The notes beneath the pieces were generated by a model. The model worked only from the letters and a program-made list of their open reading frames with translations, was not told the DNA's origin and made no database searches. Both the position numbers and the translations under genes were made by a program. Of a DNA stretch of 64,000 nt, positions 53,142 through 62,314 are shown in pieces. Source of the stretch: Beijerinckiaceae bacterium (GTDB lineage: Bacteria; Pseudomonadota; Alphaproteobacteria; Rhizobiales; Beijerinckiaceae); the NCBI GenBank assembly GCA_024304885.1, contig JALJOM010000003.1, forward strand, positions 2,638,110-2,702,109, given 5' to 3'. Position 1 is the stretch's first letter. Each line of letters starts with the position of its first letter.

Positions 53142-54110
53142 TCACGGCGCGCGGCAAAGCTCGTCCTTCGCGGCGAGATACTCACGACGCATCCGTGCGA
53201 TGACCTCGGCCGCAGGGAGGACGTCGTCGATGGCAGCCACGCCTTGCCCCGCGCCGAATATGTCGCGCCAGGCCTTCACGGCCTGCGTCGCCTTCGCCGA
53301 CTCGAAGCTCATGGCCATCTTGTCGCGATCCGGGAGATGGTCGGGATCGAGCCCGGCCTCGGCCACGCTGCGGCGGAGGTAGTTTCCCGCCACGCCGGTA
53401 AAATAGGGCGTGTAGAGGATGTCCGCGGCCTCGCTCGCGACGATCATCGCCTTGTAGCGTTGGTCGGCATTGGCCTCGTCGGTCGCGATGAACCGGGTCC
53501 CCACATAGGCGAGATCGGCACCGATCGCGCGCGCGGCGAGCACGGCTTGACCGGTCGCAATGGCTCCCGCGAGAGCGATCGGTCCTTGCCAGATCTTGCG
53601 CACTTCCGCGACGAAGGCGAAGGGCGACAGGGTGCCGGCATGGCCGCCTGCGCCGGCGCAGACGAGGATCAGGCCATCGACCCCGGCCTCGATCGCTTTG
53701 CGCGCATGACGCAGGCTGATCACGTCATGAAAGACGAGACCTCCCCAGGCATGGACTCTGGGCACGATCTCGACGGGCGCCGCAAGGCTCGTGATGATGA
53801 TGGGAACCCGATAGGCCGCGCAGAGGTCGAGGTCGTGCCCGAGCCGATCGTTCGAGGCATGGATGATCTGGTTGACCGCGAAAGGCGCCACCTCGGCACC
53901 CGGATGCGCCGCCTCGTAGGCGAAGAGCGCGGTGGTGATCCGCGCAAGCCAGGCGTCGAGCATCTCCTTCGGCCGCGCGTTGAGCGCCGGAAAGGCGCCG
54001 ATCACGCCGCTCGTGCATTGCGCGATCACGAGGTCGGGGTTGGAGATGATGAAGAGCGGGGCGCCGATCACCGGCAAGGACAGAGGCTTCAGCACCAGCG
54101 GCCAGGCCAT
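53142..54110 (-). CDS. Nitronate monooxygenase
   Basis: 322 residues, FMN-dependent TIM barrel of the 2-nitropropane dioxygenase family. PVIGAPLFIISNPDLVIAQC is the N-terminal FMN loop, GLILVCAGAGGHAG the phosphate-binding segment, and AYVGTRFIATDEA near the C-terminal half is the family block. Oxidises alkyl nitronates; a general detoxifying oxidoreductase. Start MAWPLVL at 54110. Convergent with the carbonic anhydrase gene, and close behind ogt on the same strand. Confidence 0.88.
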   Translation of the reverse strand: MAWPLVLKPLSLPVIGAPLFIISNPDLVIAQCTSGVIGAFPALNARPKEMLDAWLARITTALFAYEAAHPGAEVAPFAVNQIIHASNDRLGHDLDLCAAYRVPIIITSLAAPVEIVPRVHAWGGLVFHDVISLRHARKAIEAGVDGLILVCAGAGGHAGTLSPFAFVAEVRKIWQGPIALAGAIATGQAVLAARAIGADLAYVGTRFIATDEANADQRYKAMIVASEAADILYTPYFTGVAGNYLRRSVAEAGLDPDHLPDRDKMAMSFESAKATQAVKAWRDIFGAGQGVAAIDDVLPAAEVIARMRREYLAAKDELCRAP

Positions 54111-54127
54111 TGCCTCTTGGTCTCGGC

Positions 54128-54745
54128 TCAACGCGACGGATGCGCCGGGGTCGACCCGTCACAGTCCGGCCGGCCTGCGACCCTGCGCCGCCTCGCCGCC
54201 GGTACGCCCTCGAAGAGCGAGGGCGCGGTCGAGCTCACCCCCTCGATCTCGAGCAGCCGGCGCTTGGTCTCGATCCCGCCATGGGCCGAGAAGCCGCCGA
54301 GCTTACCGCTCGCGCCGAGCACTCGATGGCAAGGCACGAGAATCGGGAAGGGGTTGCGTCCGAGCGCCTGCCCGACGGCACGCTCCGCGCCGTCGGCTCC
54401 GATGCTGCGCGCGAGCGCGCCATAGGTGAGCACCGTGCCCGGCCGGATCGCGCGGGCCGCCGCGTAGACACGGCGGTGGAACTGCGGCACCGCGTGCATG
54501 TCGAGCGCAACGGCAGAGAGATCGGGCTTCTCGCCATCGAGGAGCGCGACGATCTTGTCGCGAATGCGCGCGATGTCCGCCGTCGGCTGCGCCTCGAGCG
54601 CCTCGGGAAAGCGCGCGAGGACACGCCGACGCGTCGTGTCCTCGTCGGCCTCGGGGAGCTGAACGCCGGCGATCTTGCACCCGCTCCAGATCAAGGCGCA
54701 GGGGCCGATCGCGGTCTCGAACAGCGCAAAGGCATGGATGGCCAT
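54128..54745 (-). CDS. ogt: Methylated-DNA-[protein]-cysteine S-methyltransferase
   Basis: 205 residues. Suicide repair of O6-methylguanine. The acceptor Cys is in ILVPCHRVLG, with GTVLTYGALARSIG (DNA-binding helix) before and GGFSAHGGIETKRRLLEIEG after. The C-terminal about 35 residues are a basic extension. The ATG at 54745 has GAGG at 7-base spacing; a longer frame exists to 54799. Slightly upstream of the nitronate monooxygenase gene on the same strand. Confidence 0.92.
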   Translation of the reverse strand: MAIHAFALFETAIGPCALIWSGCKIAGVQLPEADEDTTRRRVLARFPEALEAQPTADIARIRDKIVALLDGEKPDLSAVALDMHAVPQFHRRVYAAARAIRPGTVLTYGALARSIGADGAERAVGQALGRNPFPILVPCHRVLGASGKLGGFSAHGGIETKRRLLEIEGVSSTAPSLFEGVPAARRRRVAGRPDCDGSTPAHPSR

Positions 54746-54855
54746 GGTCGTGCCTCGGGACGTTTCGAAACCGAGCCGCGTGCGAGACGCGAACAGCACG
54801 CATTATCTCACGTGAGAAACCGCTCGAGCAAGCCGCGCGCGCGAGGCGGCTCCGC

Positions 54856-55692
54856 TCACGTTGCACGATCGACCTGGGCCTTGATCGCGTCGAAGGTCGC
54901 CGCCATCTCTTCCCGGCTCACGTCGTGGATGGCAGCCGGCGCGAAAATATCCTCCCCACGGATCCACGCGGCCTCGCAAGCCACGTCGGTCAGGGCCATG
55001 AAGAGGGATTGGTTGAGCTCGTAGACACCCCATGCGTAGCGGGCGTCGCGCAAGGCGGACTGCATGGCATTTTGCACGAGGCTCCGGACATTCATGTGCA
55101 GGGTCGAGACGGGGACCTCGCAAGCACGACCAGACAAGGCATCGATACAGGCCTGGGCATCGAAGGATGCATGGCCACGGCACGCGAGCGGCCGCACCGA
55201 ATAAACGCTACAAAGCCCGCCATCGACGAAGGGACAGGCAATGCCCGCGGCGCATCGCTGCGCCTCGTCGAGCCGATGCGTCGCTCTATCCGCTGCGGCA
55301 ATCCGACGCGAGAGCTCGGCCGACAGTGCTTCCGGCAGCGCACGTATGTGGCGCGCCAATGCGAAGATCTCCGGCGCCGTGGCAGCCACACGCATCGTGC
55401 AGCAGCTGGCACACCCGCCATGGCACGCGACCCGATCCGAAGTGCAAGCATCACGGGCGGTCGCAGAAGCGAACAGCTCGAATGCCCGATCCGCCAATGC
55501 GTCGATGGGATCATCCCGCGTCTCTGATTTTGCCAGCACGCCGAGAAAGGATCCATGCGCACGATCGAAGAAGCGCAAGGGCTCGGCCGCCGGATCAATC
55601 GCCTCGGGACCGCAATTCGAATTGTCGGCTTCGTTCACGGGATTCCAATCCTGTGGGGCAGTCGTAGCCAGGTCGGATCCGGCAATTGGCAC
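54856..55692 (-). CDS. YkgJ-type cysteine-cluster protein
   Basis: 278 residues. Cysteine cluster CHGGCASCC at about 90-98 plus CAAGIACPFVDGGLCSVYSVRPLACRGH, as in the YkgJ/UPF0153 zinc- or iron-binding family. The N-terminal 60 residues are polar. Biochemical role unknown. Lies 13 bp downstream of the small gene at 55706 on the same strand, so probably co-transcribed. Confidence 0.8.
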   Translation of the reverse strand: MPIAGSDLATTAPQDWNPVNEADNSNCGPEAIDPAAEPLRFFDRAHGSFLGVLAKSETRDDPIDALADRAFELFASATARDACTSDRVACHGGCASCCTMRVAATAPEIFALARHIRALPEALSAELSRRIAAADRATHRLDEAQRCAAGIACPFVDGGLCSVYSVRPLACRGHASFDAQACIDALSGRACEVPVSTLHMNVRSLVQNAMQSALRDARYAWGVYELNQSLFMALTDVACEAAWIRGEDIFAPAAIHDVSREEMAATFDAIKAQVDRAT

Positions 55693-55705
55693 CGGACGGC
55701 ACTGC

Positions 55706-55972
55706 TCAGTCTACCACGACCGCGCGCCGGATGGCATCGAATCGATCACAAGGAATTTTGAAGGCCCCGCGCCCGCCCGCAAGCGGATGATAGGCCTCCG
55801 GCGCGGCATGGCAGAGGCGATCAAACCATTCCTGTGCACTCAGCTGCTCGGGCCGATGGGTGATGGTGTCGATGAGCCCGTTGGGCGAGAACCGGGCATT
55901 GACCACCACATCGGGGCCGAGGCCCTCCGAGCTGGTGCCCGTTCCAAAACGTTGAATTGTAGGCTCACTCAT
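55706..55972 (-). CDS. Small uncharacterised protein
   Basis: 88 residues, MSEPTIQRFGTGTSSEGLG at the start, then VVVNARFSPNGLIDTI, LSAQEWFDRLC and AGGRGAFKIP. No Cys motif or membrane segment; the pattern of strands and a helix suggests a compact domain. Strong ribosome site AGGAGAG before the ATG at 55972. First gene of a two-gene unit with the YkgJ-type gene; divergent from the PhyH-type gene across 450 bp. Confidence 0.68.
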   Translation of the reverse strand: MSEPTIQRFGTGTSSEGLGPDVVVNARFSPNGLIDTITHRPEQLSAQEWFDRLCHAAPEAYHPLAGGRGAFKIPCDRFDAIRRAVVVD

Positions 55973-56422
55973 CGTTCTCTCCTGGAAGCCGGCTTCTGTA
56001 AGCTCACGGACGTCATATGTTGTTAATTTACATAACGAGTCAAGGGCCAAAATTCGCGGCGGAACGATTTCCAGGAGGCCGAACCCTGTGGCTCCGAGTT
56101 GCGGCCACGGCCGGCCCGTGACGGGCCGCCATGCTATTTCGTCGTGTATATTGCATGAAACGGCCGGCGGCGGGTTCGCGGCGCGCTGCGCGAGGAGAGA
56201 CAAGCAACCGCGAACCCGCTTTTCGGACCGACGCAGACGACACCGTCTCGGCGGCAACGGCCAAGCCATGCGTCGGCATCCCGAGGCACGAAGCGACTTG
56301 CGCTTCGTTATGTATTAGTATTATATTGTTATGACGCTGTCACGGAGTTTTTTCGCCCGCCCTCTCGCGCCCGCCGAAGCTTCGCAGCAGAAACGAACAT
56401 CCAAGTGGACCGGATCGAGCCG
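55973..56422. promoter_or_regulatory. Divergent control region with separated inverted repeat
   Basis: 450 bp between the small gene (leftwards) and the PhyH-type gene (rightwards). Both ends are AT-rich (TGTTGTTAATTTAC near 56020-56031, TATTAGTATTATATTG near 56311-56328), unlike the rest of the genome. ACATAACGA at 56030-56038 is the exact inverse of TCGTTATGT at 56305-56313, and each lies next to one of the AT-rich patches, suggesting one regulator binding both promoters. The middle is GC-rich with no gene. Confidence 0.55.
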
Positions 56423-57286
56423 ATGGACTGGCGTGAAGAGTATCGCGACAAGGGCTACATCATCGTCGACAATGTGCTGCCCCATGCCTGGATCGACGCG
56501 CATCTTCGCGAGGTGGACGCGCTGCTGCGCCGCCACGGCGTGACCGACTCCAGGACTTTCTCGACGCTCCCGCAGGCACGCGACGACGAGCTGATGAACG
56601 CGATGCTGGCTCTGCATGGCCGAGCACCCGCCAGCCAGCAGCTCGTCGGCCATCGCGTCATCCGGGCGATCCTGCGGCAATTGTTCCACGCCGAGCCGAG
56701 TCTCTCGATGGCCCGCAGCGCCTTGTGGTCTCCGACCGCCATGCGGGCGCATGTCGATACGGCGTTTCGCTCGCCGGACCCGCCTTACTCCGTGTGTCGT
56801 ACGTGGTGTGCGCTCGAGGATATCCACGCCGACAGCGGCCGTCTCTATCTCGTGCCCGGGACTCACCGCACGCTCACCCCCCAACTGTGCCGCGAGGTGC
56901 TCGACGAGCGGCCGGATCTGCAGAGCCTTTTCGAGCAGGTCGCCGACGATCCGAGCGCGTGGTTTCGGCTGCTCGGGCGCGGCTGGTCCTATGTCAGCGC
57001 CAAGGTCGCGGACCGCATCGATCCCAAGGCGAGGGTGAGCTTCGACCTGCGCAAGGGCGACATCGTCTTCTTCAACCCTGCAGTGGCCCACGGAACTCTG
57101 GCGTGCAGAGATCCGTCGCTGACGCGAAAGATGATGGTGTGCGAATGGACCGCCGAGGAGGGCTCGCGGCAAGCAACGCCGAGAGCGCCCGCATCACGCC
57201 GTCTCGTCCATGCCGATATCGAGGTCGGCAATCTCGTCGATCTTTGTACCATTCGCGCCGAACGCGCGGCAGCGAGCCGAATCTGA
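56423..57286 (+). CDS. Phytanoyl-CoA dioxygenase (PhyH) family protein
   Basis: About 287 residues. Fe(II)/2-oxoglutarate dioxygenase fold: AHVDTAF gives the HxD pair, AVAHGTL the distal His and RKMMVCEW the 2-oxoglutarate Arg. DWREEYRDKGYIIVDNVLP is the usual N-terminal helix-strand. It probably hydroxylates a small molecule; substrate not evident. An in-frame GTG at 56405 would add six residues. Transcribed away from the YkgJ-type unit across an AT-rich spacer. Confidence 0.8.
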   Translation: MDWREEYRDKGYIIVDNVLPHAWIDAHLREVDALLRRHGVTDSRTFSTLPQARDDELMNAMLALHGRAPASQQLVGHRVIRAILRQLFHAEPSLSMARSALWSPTAMRAHVDTAFRSPDPPYSVCRTWCALEDIHADSGRLYLVPGTHRTLTPQLCREVLDERPDLQSLFEQVADDPSAWFRLLGRGWSYVSAKVADRIDPKARVSFDLRKGDIVFFNPAVAHGTLACRDPSLTRKMMVCEWTAEEGSRQATPRAPASRRLVHADIEVGNLVDLCTIRAERAAASRI

Positions 57287-57327
57287 ACCGCTGCGAGCGC
57301 ACGCGGACATGACGGAACAGGCTCGAG

Positions 57328-57636
57328 CTATTCCCGCGCGAGCCGGTTCGTCCAATCAGGGATCCGAAGCGACAAGTCCGGCCGGCTTTCGATCACGCGA
57401 ACGGTCTTGCTCGTCCCCTCCCCTTCGAACGCGATGACGTAGAGCGGCGTAGCGAGCTCACGCCCGGTCGAGGGGTCGCGTGCCTGGAAGAACTCCGAAG
57501 CCGCGACGAGGAATTGCTCCGTCTCGCCGTGGCATCTGACGGCGAGCTCGAAGTAGCGGAGGTCTTGCGTCCACGGCCGCATGGTCCAATCGGCCGCGAC
57601 AGCGCACCGATCGCAAAAGCACATGATCTTGCGCAT
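57328..57636 (-). CDS. Small CFCDRC-type protein of unknown function
   Basis: 102 residues. The N-terminal MRKIMCFCDRC contains C-x-C-x2-C, which could bind a metal, followed by a strand-rich body (RYFELAVRCHGETEQFLVAASEFF). No family recognised. GGAGA lies 8 bases before the ATG at 57636; the frame is open to 57705. Convergent with the PhyH-type gene. Confidence 0.66.
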   Translation of the reverse strand: MRKIMCFCDRCAVAADWTMRPWTQDLRYFELAVRCHGETEQFLVAASEFFQARDPSTGRELATPLYVIAFEGEGTSKTVRVIESRPDLSLRIPDWTNRLARE

Positions 57637-57770
57637 GCGACAGTCTCCGGCCCCGGTCTTCGGGTTGCGTTCCGATTTGGCATCGAAACGCGTCGGCGTG
57701 CCCACGGTTCACTCGCGACTGCGCGGGCTGAAGCGTGGCCACGAGGCCTCGCCTGAATGTGGCCTCCGCG

Positions 57771-58373
57771 TTACAGCCCAGCGGCGTCGATGGCCTTGGC
57801 ACGCTGGAACGCGGGACGCGCGAGGCAGCGGTCCACATAGGCCCGCAGCGCCGGACGCTCGGGCACGATCTTGAAGATATCCATGCCGAAATGCAGGTCG
57901 GCGCCGATCAGGACATCCGCTGCGGAAAAGCGCTCGCCGAGCAGCCAAGGTCCCGGCTGCACGGCGGCGTCGAGCACGTCGAAGACCCGGTCGAAGTCGC
58001 CGAATCCCGCCGTCTCTGGCCTCACCGTAATGTTGGCGGACTTGGTGAGATAGGCCGGCTCGATGCAGCCCGGCGAGAAGAACAGCCATTGCAGATAGCG
58101 GCCACGGGCGGGATCGCCGATCGGCGGGGCGAGGCCCGCCTCGGGATAGGCGTCCGCGACATAGGCACAGATCGCACCCGATTCCGCGACCACGACCGGC
58201 CCGTCACCGAGCGCGGGGACCTTCGCCATCGGGTTGATGGCGCGGTATTCCTGGGTCCGGTGCGCGCCTGTAGAAAGGTCGAGACGCACCCTCTCGTAGG
58301 GCGCGCCCGATTCCTCGAGGAGCCACAGCGCGCGAAGGGAGCGTGTGCGCGGCGCCCAGTAGAGCTTCATCAT
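57771..58373 (-). CDS. Glutathione S-transferase family protein
   Basis: 200 residues with an N-terminal thioredoxin-like fold (MMKLYWAPRTRSLRALWLLEE, substrate-side NPMAKVPALGDG, AESGAICAYVADAY) and an all-helical C-terminal domain (WLLGERFSAADVLIGADLHFG). The catalytic residue near WAPRTRS is of the Ser/Tyr type and not certain. Cytosolic detoxification or reductase role. 17 bp after dnaE on the same strand; start codon at 58373 decided by GGAG 6 bases upstream. Confidence 0.86.
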   Translation of the reverse strand: MMKLYWAPRTRSLRALWLLEESGAPYERVRLDLSTGAHRTQEYRAINPMAKVPALGDGPVVVAESGAICAYVADAYPEAGLAPPIGDPARGRYLQWLFFSPGCIEPAYLTKSANITVRPETAGFGDFDRVFDVLDAAVQPGPWLLGERFSAADVLIGADLHFGMDIFKIVPERPALRAYVDRCLARPAFQRAKAIDAAGL

Positions 58374-58390
58374 GTGGGTCTCCATTCGTC

Positions 58391-61300
58391 TCACACATGC
58401 TCGACGGCGACGATGCCGGGAACGGCCTTCAACGCTCCGGCGACCTGCGGCGAGACCACATATTTTCCCGGCAGCTTCATGTCGATCTCGCCGCGCCCCG
58501 TGAGAAGGACGAAGGTGACATCGAAATCGCCCTTCGGGGACAATCGCTCCGCGATCGTGGCGAGCGGGCGATCGTCGCGCAGCAGGATCCGAAGGCCCTT
58601 CTGGATCCGTGTCGCGGCGACCTCCAAGGGCTCCGCCGACACGATGCGTGCCCTGACGTCCTCGCCCTCGACATTGGCCTGGATGCCGAGGAGCACGGCC
58701 GCGCCCTTCTCGAGCACGTCGCGATATTGGTTCAACGTCTCCTGGAACAGGATCGCCTCGAACTGGCCCGACTGATCGGAGAGCTGCACGATCCCCATCT
58801 TGGCGCCCGACTTCGTGCGCCGCTCGGCTCGATCGAGCACCGCGGCCGCGACCCGCCCCGCGGAAGCGCCTTGCTTCACCGCGCGGGCGAGCTCGGCGAA
58901 GCGCTGCACCCGAAGCCTTTCCAGCACGGCCGCATAGGCGTCGAGCGGATGGCCGGAGAGGAAGAACCCGACCGTCTCGAACTCGCGCTCGAGCCGTTCG
59001 GCGAGCGACCAGGGCGCGACGCTCGGAAGCGCGAAAGCGTCGAGCGTTTCGGCCGAAAAGAGCGCGTTCTGACCGGCTTCCCGCTCCTCGATCCGGCGAT
59101 GGGCGACGGCGAGGAGAGATTCGATCCCGGCGAAGACCCGGGCGCGGTCCGGCTCGAGCGCGTCGAAGGCCCCGGCCGCGGCGAGGTTCTCGAGCATCTT
59201 CTTGTTGGTCTCGCGCGGATCGATCCGCGCCGCGACATCGCCGAAATCCCGAAAGGCGCGGTCCTTCCTCGCGGCGACGAGCGAGGCCGCCTGCCCCTCT
59301 CCGACACCCTTGACCGCGGACAAGGCGTAGCGGATCGCGGGCGCGCCGTCGACCACATCCGGCTCGAAATCGACCCCGGACGTCTGCACGGACGGCGGCA
59401 ACACCTTGATCCCGAGCCGGCGCGCCTCGTTGCAGAGCTCGCCGAGCTTGTCGGTGTTCGATTTTTCGAGCGTCATCGACGCAGCGAGGAACTCCACAGG
59501 GTGGTTGGCCTTCAGCCAAGCCGTCTGGTAGGCGATCAAGGCATAGGCGGCCGCGTGGCTCTTGTTGAATCCATAGTCGGCGAATTTCGCGAGGAGATCG
59601 AATATCTCGTCGGCCTGCCCCTTGGGAACGCCGCGCGCGATCGCGCCGGAGACGAAGCGATCGCGTTGCGCATCCATCTCGGCCTTGATCTTCTTGCCCA
59701 TGGCGCGCCGCAACAGATCCGCCTCGCCGAGCGTATAGCCGGAGAGGACCTGCGCGATCTGCATCACCTGCTCCTGGTAGATGATGACCCCGAAGGTCTC
59801 CTCGAGAATCGCCTGGAGCTCGGGGTGGATGTAGTCCGCCTCCTGCTCGCCGGCCTTGACCGCACAATAGACCGGGATATTGGCCATCGGCCCCGGCCGG
59901 TAGAGCGCGACGAGGGCGATCAGATCCTCGAAACGATCGGCCCGCATCTCGACGAGCGCCTTGCGCATGCCCGCGCTTTCGAGCTGGAACACGCCGACCG
60001 TCTCGCCGCGCCCGAGCATCTCGTAGGTCTTCTTGTCGTCGAGGGGGAGATCGGCGAGATCGATCTCGATCCCGCGCCGGGCGACGAGCTTCACGCAGGT
60101 CGCGAGCGTCGTCAGTGTCTTGAGGCCGAGGAAGTCGAACTTCACGAGCCCCGCGGGCTCGACCCACTTCATGTTGAACTGGGTCGCCGGCATGTCGGAT
60201 TTCGGATCACGGTAGAGCGGCACCAGCTCTTCCAGGGGCCGGTCGCTGATGACGATACCGGCCGCGTGGGTGGAGGCGTTGGAGTAGAGCCCTTCGAGGG
60301 TCTGCGCGATCTGCAGCATCTTCCGCACGCGCGGGTCCGACTCCGCCGCCTCCTGCAAGCGTGGCTCGGAATCGATCGCCTGCTTCAGGCTGACCGGCGC
60401 CGCCGGGTTCTGCGGCACGAGCTTGGCGAGCTTGTCCACTTGGCCGAGCGGCATCTCGAGCACGCGGCCGACGTTGCGCATCACGCCGCGCGCGAGGAAC
60501 GAGCCGAAGGTGATGATCTGCGCCACCTTGTCCTCGCCGTAGCGGCGCCGCACATAGGCGATCACCTCGTCGCGCCGCTCCTGGCAGAAGTCGATGTCGA
60601 AATCGGGCATCGACACGCGGTCGGGATTGAGGAAGCGCTCGAAGAGGAGACCGAAGCGCAGCGGGTCGAGATCGGTGATCGTGAGCGCGAAGGCGACGAG
60701 CGAGCCGGCGCCCGAGCCACGCCCCGGACCGACCGGGATCCCCTGCGCCTTGGCGTATTTGATGAAATCCGCGACGATCAGGAAATAGCCCGGGAACCGC
60801 ATCTTCACGATGACGTCGAGCTCGAAGGCGAGCCGCGCCTCGTAGTCGGCTCGCGAAAATCCCGGCGCCCTTCCATGGGCCGCGAGCCTTGCCTCGAGCC
60901 CCGCTTCGGCCTGCCGGCGCAACTCCTCGCCCTCCTCGTCGGCGCCGCCCGTCGCGGTGAATCGCGGCAAGAGCGGCTTGCCCTTGCGGGGCCGATAGGC
61001 GCAGCGCCGCGCGATCTCGACCGAGTTCGCTGCCGCTTCCGGCAGGTCGGCAAAGAGCGCGATCATCTCGGCGCGGCTCTTGAACCTGTGGTCCGGGGAG
61101 AGCTGGCGGCGCGTGCCGTCGCCGAGGACCGTTCCCTCGGCGATGCAAAGGAGAGCATCATGCGCCTCGTAATCGGCCTCCGAGGCGAAGTAGAGCTCGT
61201 TCGTGGCGACGAGCGGCAACGCGCGGCGGTAGGCGAGATCGAGGAGCCGCGGCTCGAGGCTGCGCTCGCTCGCCTGCCCGTGGCGCTGGATCTCGACGTA

Positions 61301-61897
61301 GACCCTGTCGGGAAAGAATTCCGCCAGCACTCGGGCACGCGCGAAGGCCCGTTCCGCGCGGTCGGAGGCGAAGGCCCGATCGAGCGGGCCGTTCGGGCCG
61401 CCGGAGAGCGCGATCAGTCCCGCGGTGCGCCCCTCGAGCCGCGCGAGCCTCACATGCGGCGTATCGCCCGGGTCCGGGTCGAGCCAGGCCCGCGATGCGA
61501 GATGCATGAGATTGCGATAGCCGGCCTCGTCCTGCGCCAGAAGGACGACATCGGCACGGCCGGCGCCGGTCTCCTCGCCGCGCGGCACCATTTGCGCTCC
61601 GTCGCCGAAGTCGAGCGTGAGCTTTAGACCGATGATCGGCTGGACGCCCACGCCCACGAGCTTTTCCGAAAACTCGAGCGCCCCGAACAGGTTGTTGCTG
61701 TCCGTGATCGCCAGGGCCGGCATGCGGTCGGCGACGGCGAGCTTGGCCAAGGCCGCGACGGACAAGGCTCCTTCCCGCAAGGAATAGGAGCTGTGGACAT
61801 GGAGATGTACGAAGCCGACCCCCTGCCGCTCCCCACCCTGGCGCGAGGCAGCGCGGCCGCTCTCGGCCCCTGCATGAAGCGGCACCATGATCGTCAC
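58391..61897 (-). CDS. dnaE: DNA polymerase III alpha subunit
   Basis: 1168 residues, the replicative polymerase. PHP domain at the N-terminus (FVHLHVHSSYSLREGAL), catalytic aspartates in MPDFDIDFCQERRDEV, the GPGRGSGAGSLVAFAL polymerase motif, helix-hairpin-helix and OB domain at the C-terminus. The GTG at 61897 has AGGA 7 bases upstream, better than the ATG at 61888; both give nearly the same product. Large antisense frames are codon-bias shadows. Confidence 0.96.
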   Translation of the reverse strand: MTIMVPLHAGAESGRAASRQGGERQGVGFVHLHVHSSYSLREGALSVAALAKLAVADRMPALAITDSNNLFGALEFSEKLVGVGVQPIIGLKLTLDFGDGAQMVPRGEETGAGRADVVLLAQDEAGYRNLMHLASRAWLDPDPGDTPHVRLARLEGRTAGLIALSGGPNGPLDRAFASDRAERAFARARVLAEFFPDRVYVEIQRHGQASERSLEPRLLDLAYRRALPLVATNELYFASEADYEAHDALLCIAEGTVLGDGTRRQLSPDHRFKSRAEMIALFADLPEAAANSVEIARRCAYRPRKGKPLLPRFTATGGADEEGEELRRQAEAGLEARLAAHGRAPGFSRADYEARLAFELDVIVKMRFPGYFLIVADFIKYAKAQGIPVGPGRGSGAGSLVAFALTITDLDPLRFGLLFERFLNPDRVSMPDFDIDFCQERRDEVIAYVRRRYGEDKVAQIITFGSFLARGVMRNVGRVLEMPLGQVDKLAKLVPQNPAAPVSLKQAIDSEPRLQEAAESDPRVRKMLQIAQTLEGLYSNASTHAAGIVISDRPLEELVPLYRDPKSDMPATQFNMKWVEPAGLVKFDFLGLKTLTTLATCVKLVARRGIEIDLADLPLDDKKTYEMLGRGETVGVFQLESAGMRKALVEMRADRFEDLIALVALYRPGPMANIPVYCAVKAGEQEADYIHPELQAILEETFGVIIYQEQVMQIAQVLSGYTLGEADLLRRAMGKKIKAEMDAQRDRFVSGAIARGVPKGQADEIFDLLAKFADYGFNKSHAAAYALIAYQTAWLKANHPVEFLAASMTLEKSNTDKLGELCNEARRLGIKVLPPSVQTSGVDFEPDVVDGAPAIRYALSAVKGVGEGQAASLVAARKDRAFRDFGDVAARIDPRETNKKMLENLAAAGAFDALEPDRARVFAGIESLLAVAHRRIEEREAGQNALFSAETLDAFALPSVAPWSLAERLEREFETVGFFLSGHPLDAYAAVLERLRVQRFAELARAVKQGASAGRVAAAVLDRAERRTKSGAKMGIVQLSDQSGQFEAILFQETLNQYRDVLEKGAAVLLGIQANVEGEDVRARIVSAEPLEVAATRIQKGLRILLRDDRPLATIAERLSPKGDFDVTFVLLTGRGEIDMKLPGKYVVSPQVAGALKAVPGIVAVEHV

Positions 61898-62085
61898 ACG
61901 CGGTTCCTCGCTCGGGGTCGGCGGCCGACGACCGGTTTCGGCGACTCGGCCCGACCCACGAAAAAGCTTGCATCGACGCCACAGCCCGGGCAATCCCCGA
62001 TCGTCCGGGTCCGCGGACGTAAAGGTTGCGCGCAGCCCCGGCCCGAATGCGGCTTCCTTTCATAAGCTCGTGCCGGAGCCCGACT

Positions 62086-62304
62086 GTGACACCCCCGCTA
62101 TCCACAAGGCTTCTCGCCGCCGCCCTGCTCACGGCGCTCGCCGTCCCGCTCGCCTCCTGCGGACGCAAGGGCCCGCTCGAGCCCGATCCCTCGTCGCAGA
62201 TCGCGCAGCCGCACCCATCGGACGACGACTCGGACGAAGCCCGGGAGTCGAAGCCGCGCCCGGGTGCGCCGCCCCGCCCCTTCCTGCTCGATCCGATGCT
62301 CTGA
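62086..62304 (+). CDS. lptM: LptM-type lipoprotein
   Basis: 72 residues. Signal peptide ending in the lipobox LASC, then GRKGPLEPDP, the family motif. The rest is acidic, then Pro/Arg-rich. Outer-membrane lipoprotein that helps maturation of the LptDE LPS translocon. GTG start at 62086, with GGAG 7 bases upstream. Immediately before lysA, as in many proteobacteria. Confidence 0.88.
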   Translation: MTPPLSTRLLAAALLTALAVPLASCGRKGPLEPDPSSQIAQPHPSDDDSDEARESKPRPGAPPRPFLLDPML

Positions 62305-62314
62305 TTTTTTCCCC

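Noticed and set aside
55706-56269. 187-codon version of the small gene upstream of ykgJ
   Set aside because: The extra N-terminus crosses AT-rich promoter DNA; the ATG at 55972 has a strong ribosome site.
57771-60167. 798-codon frame reading into the GST gene
   Set aside because: Only the last 200 codons are a real GST; the rest is a shifted frame of dnaE.
58343-61627. 1094-codon frame antisense to dnaE
   Set aside because: Codon-bias shadow of a GC-rich gene: Arg/Leu/Glu/Asp-rich, no domain, fully covered by dnaE.
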